From: an uncultured Bacteroidales bacterium
GTDB lineage: Bacteria; Bacteroidota; Bacteroidia; Bacteroidales; UBA932
Length of the DNA: 11,581 nt
Reading direction: 5' to 3'
Assembly (NCBI GenBank): GCA_905235615.1
Contig: CAJOMB010000044.1
Coordinates: forward strand, 1-11,581
Made by a program: the position numbers and the translations under genes. Below the pieces are notes generated by a model. The model did not search any database. It was not told the origin of the DNA and worked only from the letters and a program-made list of their open reading frames with translations. Shown here one piece after another: positions 6,978 to 11,581 of this stretch; the first letter of the stretch is position 1, and every line of letters starts with the position of its first letter.

Positions 6978-7625
6978 ATGAAAAAGAACTCTTACCTCAT
7001 CCTGGCCCTGAGCCTTTTCCTTTGCAGCTGCAGCCCCAAGGGCTGGACGGCCTGGGAAAAAACCGTTATCGTCCAATCAGACTCTGTGATGTATGTGTGT
7101 GTAATGCCCCAAGACAGCGCCATCCTTCGTACGCCCAGCCGGAACTTCGGGCGGAAAGAAATGTCATCGGCCCTGCTCCAGACTCTGATAGACAAGATGT
7201 ACACCACCCTTACAGACCCTTCGCAGGACGGGGTGGGTATTGCCGCGCCGCAGATTGGCATTAACCGCCGGGCCATTCTGGTGATGCGCTACGACAAGCC
7301 GGGGCGGCCCATCGAGCCCTACCTCAACATCCAGATAGACAGCCTGTTGGGAGAGAAGAAACCCGGACCGGAAGGCTGCCTTTCCGTGCCGCCCTACCGG
7401 GGTGTCGTGCGCCGCTACCCGCGTGTGCAAATCAGCTACGTGAGGCCCGACGGCTCCCCCGTCACCGAGAAGGTGGAGGGCTATTCGGCCGTTATCTTCC
7501 AGCACGAATGCGACCACTTGGACGGCATCCTGTACATAGACAGGGCCGACACGGTGTTTGTGAACGAGAACTGGGCGGCCGAGCGCGAAGCCTTTTCCTA
7601 CGAAAAACCGGACTGGTGGCGGTAA
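6978..7625 (+). CDS. def: Peptide deformylase with predicted lipoprotein signal peptide
   Basis: 215-residue metalloenzyme of the family that removes formyl from N-terminal fMet. All three signature motifs are intact: GVGIAAPQIG (residues 85-94), EGCLS (132-136, metal ligand Cys134) and QHECDH (175-180, metal ligands His176 and His180, catalytic Glu177). Deformylases are normally cytosolic and start close to the stretch seen here at ~38-50. This one has an extra N-terminus of about 40 residues: basic MKKNSY, a hydrophobic run LILALSLFL, then LCSC, where Cys18 fits a lipobox. I infer export and lipidation. No acidic surface-export signal follows the Cys. Alternative starts at Met38 or Met43 would give a cytosolic enzyme, but would leave a well-formed signal sequence unexplained. 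mutS begins 9 bp after the stop, so the two probably form an operon. Confidence 0.9.
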   Translation: MKKNSYLILALSLFLCSCSPKGWTAWEKTVIVQSDSVMYVCVMPQDSAILRTPSRNFGRKEMSSALLQTLIDKMYTTLTDPSQDGVGIAAPQIGINRRAILVMRYDKPGRPIEPYLNIQIDSLLGEKKPGPEGCLSVPPYRGVVRRYPRVQISYVRPDGSPVTEKVEGYSAVIFQHECDHLDGILYIDRADTVFVNENWAAEREAFSYEKPDWWR

Positions 7626-7634
7626 ACTAACGCT

Positions 7635-10262
7635 ATGGCAAAAGTGGCGGAAGATACTCCCATGCTGCGGCATTATTTCGAGGTGAAAGCACAACACCCC
7701 GAAGCCCTGCTGCTGTACCGTGTAGGAGACTTTTATGAGATGTACTCGGACGACGCCGTTACGGCCGTGCGGGTGTTAGGGCTGGTTCAGACCAAGAAAT
7801 CCAACGGGGACAAAGGCCCCGTGGCCATGGCGGGCTTCCCGCACCATGCCTTGGAGAATTACCTTACCAAGCTGGTGAGGGCCGGTTACAAGGTGGCCGT
7901 ATGCGACCAGCTGGAAGACCCCAAGTTTGCCAAGAAACTGGTCAAGCGCGGTGTTACGGAGATTGTCACCCCCGGCATTTCCTTCGGGGAAAACATGCTG
8001 GAAGTAAAGGAGAACAACTTCCTCTGCGGCCTCACCGTGGAACGGGACCTCTGCGGCGCCGCCTTCCTGGACGTATCTACCGGCCAGTTCCAGGTGGCCC
8101 AGGGCTCCTTAGACTACATTGCCACCCTGGTGGGCTCCCTCAAGCCCAAGGAGCTGGTGGTACAGCGCGGCTACGAAAAAGGCATCAAGGAGCGCATAGG
8201 AGACTATTTTACCACCTCCATAGACGAGTGGGCCTTTGTGTATGACGCCTCGGTGGAGCGCCTCAAGCGCCAACTGGGCGTGGACAGCCTCAAGGGCTTT
8301 GCCATAGACCCTTACCCCTTGGGCGTGTGCAGCGCCGGGGCCTTGCTGGTGTATCTGGAGCAGACGCAGCACAGCGGGCTCAAGAACATCTGCACCATCG
8401 GCCGTATTGACGAGGCCAAGTTTGTATGGATGGACAAGTTCACCCTCCGCAACCTGGAGGTGTTCCAAAGTGCCTCCGGGGCCGATGGCGTGTCCCTGGT
8501 CCAGACGCTTGACAAATGCGCCAGCCCCATGGGCGCCCGTCTGCTTCGGCAGTGGTTGGCCATGCCCATCATGGACCTGAAGGAGCTTGGCGCCCGTTAC
8601 GACACCGTCCAATACTTTACGGAAAATCCTCAAACTCTGGAGGAAACGCAGGCGGACCTGGGCAAACTGGGAGACCTGGAGCGCATCCTGGGCCGCATCG
8701 CCAACGGCAGGGCGTACCCCCGCGAGGTCATGCAGCTGGGCCGCGGCCTCTCGCTCACAGGACCCATCAAGGAGCGCCTTTCCGATGGCCCCGATGCCCT
8801 CAAAAAGCTCCTGAGCGGCCTCAAGGGCTGCGAAAAGCTGCTGGCCGATATCCTCCAGACGCTGGCGCCGGAGCCTGCCATCCAGGTGGGGAAGGGACCG
8901 GTTATCGGCCAGGGCGTGGATGCAGAGCTGGACGAACTCCGCACCCTCAGCGCCGGCGGCAAGGATTACCTTCTTGAAATGCAGCAACGGGAGGCGGAGC
9001 GCACCGGCATAAGCTCTCTTAAAATAGCCTACAACAACGTTTTCGGCTATTATATTGAAGTACGCAACACCTTCCGGGACAAGGTGCCGCCGGAGTGGAT
9101 CCGCAAGCAGACGCTGGTGAATGCGGAGCGCTATATTACGGAAGAGCTCAAGGAATACGAGGAGAAGATTCTTACGGCCGAAGACCGCATCTACGCCATC
9201 GAGTCCCGCCTGTACGGGGAACTCATCGGCCGCATCCAGCAGCAGATTCCCGCCATTCAGGTGAACAGCCGCATCCTCTCCAAGGTGGATGTGCTGGCCG
9301 GCTTTGCCCAGCAGGCCATGGAGCGTCATTACTGCCGTCCGGAAATGAACGAAGGGAAGGCCCTGGACATCCGCGAAGGCCGCCACCCCGTCATTGAAAC
9401 CCTTATGGCCCCCGGCGAAGAATACGTCCCCAACGACGTTTATTTAGACACGGAAAAGCAGCAGATCATCATCCTCACCGGCCCCAACATGGCCGGCAAG
9501 AGCGCCCTGCTGCGACAGACGGCCCTTATTGTGCTCATGGCCCAGTGCGGTTCTTTCGTTCCGGCCCGCGAGGCGCATATCGGCTGGTTCGACAAGCTCT
9601 TCACCCGCGTGGGCGCCACGGACAACATTTCCCGCGGAGAGTCCACCTTCATGGTGGAGATGCTGGAGACGGCCATGATTCTCAATAATTTATCGGCCCG
9701 GTCGCTGGTGCTCTTGGACGAGATTGGCCGGGGAACGTCCACCTTCGACGGCATGTCCATCGCCCGTGGCATCGTGGAGTTCATTCACGAGTACGGCAAG
9801 GGCGCCAAGACGCTCTTCGCCACCCATTATCATGAGCTCAACGACCTGGAAGGCCTTTTCCCGCGTGTGAAGAATTACCATGTGGCGGTGAAGGAGGTAG
9901 GACGGGAAGTCCTGTTCCTGCGCAAGCTTCGCGAGGGCGGGACGGCCCACAGCTTCGGCATCCATGTGGCCCGCATGGCCGGGATGCCCAGTCCGGTGCT
10001 GGAAAGTGCCGAGCGTACGCTCAAGGCCCTTGAGAACAGTGAGCGCTTGGAGGCCCTCGGCGCTCTTACGCCCGTGAAACCGCATACGGTGAAAGAAGGC
10101 CGCGTTGAGAAGGACGGCTCCCTGCAGTTGAGCATGTTCCAATTGGAAGACCCGCTGCTGGAGTCTCTGAGAGACCGCCTCAAGTCTGCAGACCTCAACA
10201 ATTTAACTCCCCTTCAGGCCTTTGACCTGCTGCGGGCCATGAAGGAAGAGCTGGGGCTGTAG
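7635..10262 (+). CDS. mutS: DNA mismatch repair protein MutS
   Basis: 875 residues, normal length for MutS1, which recognises base mismatches and small loops and recruits MutL. The N-terminal mismatch-binding domain begins DTPMLRHYFEVKAQHP and has the Phe-x-Glu wedge in GDFYE (Phe33, Glu35). Connector, lever and clamp domains fill the middle. The ABC-type ATPase domain has Walker A TGPNMAGKS (615-623, Lys622), the signature region ending in SRGESTFMVEM, Walker B VLLDEIGRGTSTFDG (Asp695, Glu696) and the THYHEL switch (730-735). Near the C-terminus, QLSMF (831-835) matches the sliding-clamp binding motif, and the protein ends in the LNNLTPLQAFDLL helices used for oligomerisation. Nothing looks damaged. 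It follows the deformylase gene by 9 bp without its own evident promoter. Confidence 0.98.
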   Translation: MAKVAEDTPMLRHYFEVKAQHPEALLLYRVGDFYEMYSDDAVTAVRVLGLVQTKKSNGDKGPVAMAGFPHHALENYLTKLVRAGYKVAVCDQLEDPKFAKKLVKRGVTEIVTPGISFGENMLEVKENNFLCGLTVERDLCGAAFLDVSTGQFQVAQGSLDYIATLVGSLKPKELVVQRGYEKGIKERIGDYFTTSIDEWAFVYDASVERLKRQLGVDSLKGFAIDPYPLGVCSAGALLVYLEQTQHSGLKNICTIGRIDEAKFVWMDKFTLRNLEVFQSASGADGVSLVQTLDKCASPMGARLLRQWLAMPIMDLKELGARYDTVQYFTENPQTLEETQADLGKLGDLERILGRIANGRAYPREVMQLGRGLSLTGPIKERLSDGPDALKKLLSGLKGCEKLLADILQTLAPEPAIQVGKGPVIGQGVDAELDELRTLSAGGKDYLLEMQQREAERTGISSLKIAYNNVFGYYIEVRNTFRDKVPPEWIRKQTLVNAERYITEELKEYEEKILTAEDRIYAIESRLYGELIGRIQQQIPAIQVNSRILSKVDVLAGFAQQAMERHYCRPEMNEGKALDIREGRHPVIETLMAPGEEYVPNDVYLDTEKQQIIILTGPNMAGKSALLRQTALIVLMAQCGSFVPAREAHIGWFDKLFTRVGATDNISRGESTFMVEMLETAMILNNLSARSLVLLDEIGRGTSTFDGMSIARGIVEFIHEYGKGAKTLFATHYHELNDLEGLFPRVKNYHVAVKEVGREVLFLRKLREGGTAHSFGIHVARMAGMPSPVLESAERTLKALENSERLEALGALTPVKPHTVKEGRVEKDGSLQLSMFQLEDPLLESLRDRLKSADLNNLTPLQAFDLLRAMKEELGL

Positions 10263-10403
10263 TTTGTCATCGGGCTGTTGTTGTCCTCATTTCTCAGAGA
10301 ATAACTCTGTATGTGTCCGTCCGTTTTTCCCACCGATTCCGGCAATTCGAAGTTCACCAGGCCCAGAAAGGATTTCCTGCGGCTAAAAGCTGTGATGTCG
10401 GCG

Positions 10404-11526
10404 TCATGGCATCATGGCCAAATATCTGGAAAGGAAGACATTGTAAACGGAATAGGACGTCGTTTCTTCGTCGGCAGTAACCAATACGAGTTCCTTGTCA
10501 ATCAAGGCCTTGACATTCCGCAAAGCCGTCGGGCCGGATGTAATGCCGTATTTTGAAAGAAAAGAAGAAGAGGTTATTTGCGTGACGCTTCCTTCTTTCG
10601 CAATAGCTCCCAGCATCTTCCATTGGGCGCGGGTAATGAGCCTCCGGATTTCCCGGAACCTTTCCTGTTCGGAATCCAGAATCGACTGAATGGATTTCTG
10701 TACGGTCCACTTTGCTGCCGGAAAGGGAAAAGACTTCATTACAAAGCCTTTGCGTGTAATACGTGTGTACCCGGGTCCATGCAAGGATATATGCAAGAGA
10801 CTCCTCGTCGATGGTTTTTCCTGCCTGTGCAAACTGAGCCCTGATGAAGTCGGCATAAACCGGTTCCGGCAACTTGGTCAGATAGCAAAAGGACGTGCTT
10901 TCATAAAAGGGCTTCTTTGCGTTGGTGAACATGTCCGTCATTGTATGCTTCTTGCTGCCACAGAAGATGAAACGCACATGATGCAAATGCTGGATATGCT
11001 TGCGCAAGACAGCCTCCATATTGACACCTTCGTATTCCCGTATCTGCTGAAACTCGTCGATGGCCAGCACAACCTTTTGAGGATAATTTTCGAGATAGGA
11101 AAGGATATCCGTCAGGGTACTTTGCTTCTGGTCATCGTCCACAAAGGAGAAGGACACCTGCGGCGAACCGGTCATCGGGTCCAGCCCCAGCAGCGGCCTT
11201 ATGCTTCTGAGGGACTTGAAAAACGCGGTAATTCGCTGCTGCCGCTTTAATTTGGCGACAACGGCCTCCGAAAGAACCGTGATAAACGCTTCCAGGGAGA
11301 GCGTATCGCTGATATCGGCATAAATGGTCTCGTAGGGCAGGTCCCTCTCCCTCATTTCTTCAAAAACCCGAAAAATAAGCCCGGTCTTGCCTAATCTGCG
11401 GGGCGATATGAGCGTTGTGTTCCGTCCGTTCAGGATGTTACGGATGATTTCTTCCGTTTCCTGCTCCCTGTCGCAGAAATACTCCTTGGATTTGAAGGGC
11501 TCCAATATGAATGGGTTGTCCTGCAT
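10404..11526 (-). pseudogene. AAA/P-loop ATPase with C-terminal winged helix, broken by a 1-nt frameshift
   Basis: Member of the archaeal-ATPase-like group common in Bacteroidota: a STAND-like P-loop domain with a C-terminal winged helix, function unknown. The first frame (from ATG 11526) shows DREQETEEI, Walker A SPRRLGKT (41-48, Lys47), Walker B VVLAIDEFQQ (Asp157, Glu158) and FIFCGSKKHTM. It stays family-like to SLSGSKV (Val273), then turns into unrelated sequence. The family-like C-terminus (TVQKSIQSILDSEQERFREI, then RAQWKMLGAIAKEG and a winged helix ending YSVYNVFLSRYLAMMP) continues in another frame to a stop at 10404. Removing one base of the CC at 10707-10708 joins the two into a 373-residue protein of normal family length. 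Either this is a recent pseudogene or the base is an error in the sequence. GC is lower than in neighbours (29 of 60 in 10981-11040 against 44 of 60 in 8701-8760 by hand count), suggesting acquisition. Confidence 0.85.
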
Positions 11527-11542
11527 GGCTTCAATTATTCCG

Positions 11543-11573
11543 CAAAGATAATTAACAAAATGTTAATAACAAA
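11543..11573 (-). promoter_or_regulatory. Putative promoter of the ATPase gene
   Basis: On the minus strand, TATCTTTG (11543-11550) matches TAnnTTTG and a TTTG at 11570-11573 lies 19 nt upstream, the canonical -33/-7 spacing. The -7 box ends 16 nt before the ATG at 11526. This is the best promoter in the window. Confidence 0.7.
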
Positions 11574-11581
11574 ATGTTAAT
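11551..11581. repeat. Tandem 14-bp palindromic repeat overlapping the ATPase promoter
   Basis: AACAAAATGTTAAT occurs twice in immediate tandem (11554-11567 and 11568-11581). With its left flank, the first copy is a dyad: ATTAACA, three A, TGTTAAT (11551-11567). The second dyad has one mismatch. The repeats cover the spacer and -33 region of the promoter, as an operator would, but the window ends here and the full extent is unknown. Confidence 0.6.

Noticed and set aside
10263..10403. Terminator or small gene between mutS and the convergent ATPase gene
   Set aside because: Only a weak 5-bp hairpin (10295-10309) without an adjacent T-run is present, and open frames here look random. I see nothing I can support in these 141 bases.
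10570..10715. Programmed frameshift in the ATPase gene
   Set aside because: The break lacks an obvious slippery heptamer with a downstream structure, and the family is normally encoded in one frame. Mutation or sequence error is simpler.

Overview
The window reads as a GC-rich member of the Bacteroidota, most likely order Bacteroidales. Three things point there. It carries an S46 dipeptidyl-peptidase, a long YfhO-type membrane protein and an Mrp ATPase of the cysteine-poor kind I associate with this phylum. Several genes have the Bacteroidota promoter box TAnnTTTG just upstream. Shine-Dalgarno sequences are weak or absent. I cannot name a genus.

Layout. 1-1738 (+) is the C-terminal four fifths of an S46 peptidase whose N-terminus lies outside the window. 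A hairpin that contains its stop codon separates it from mrp (1788-2867, +), an Fe-S/P-loop ATPase. A perfect 21-bp-arm palindrome (2894-2940) sits between mrp and a convergent minus-strand pair: a GT4-like glycosyltransferase (5560-6939) followed 2 bp later by a YfhO-family polytopic membrane protein (2960-5557). From the divergent 38-bp gap at 6940-6977 a second plus-strand pair starts: a peptide deformylase with an apparent lipoprotein signal peptide (6978-7625), then, 9 bp on, mutS (7635-10262). The right end holds a minus-strand AAA/P-loop ATPase gene (10404-11526) broken by a single-base frameshift. It is visibly poorer in GC than the rest and has a textbook promoter overlapping a tandem 14-bp repeat at the window edge.

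How the genes relate. The window mixes housekeeping functions (Mrp, MutS) with cell-envelope functions (S46 peptidase, glycosyltransferase, YfhO protein, exported deformylase). The ATPase is probably accessory. I see no complete defence island, CRISPR array, tRNA, rRNA or transposase.

The most unusual feature is a family of short palindromic repeats that has entered coding sequence twice. One array (3295-3395) is an in-frame block of about 33 codons inside the YfhO protein. The other (5573-5657) forms the last 31 codons of the glycosyltransferase. The repeat periods (21 and 36 bp) are multiples of three, and units differ by paired changes that keep the hairpin stem. The second notable feature is the deformylase that appears to be exported.
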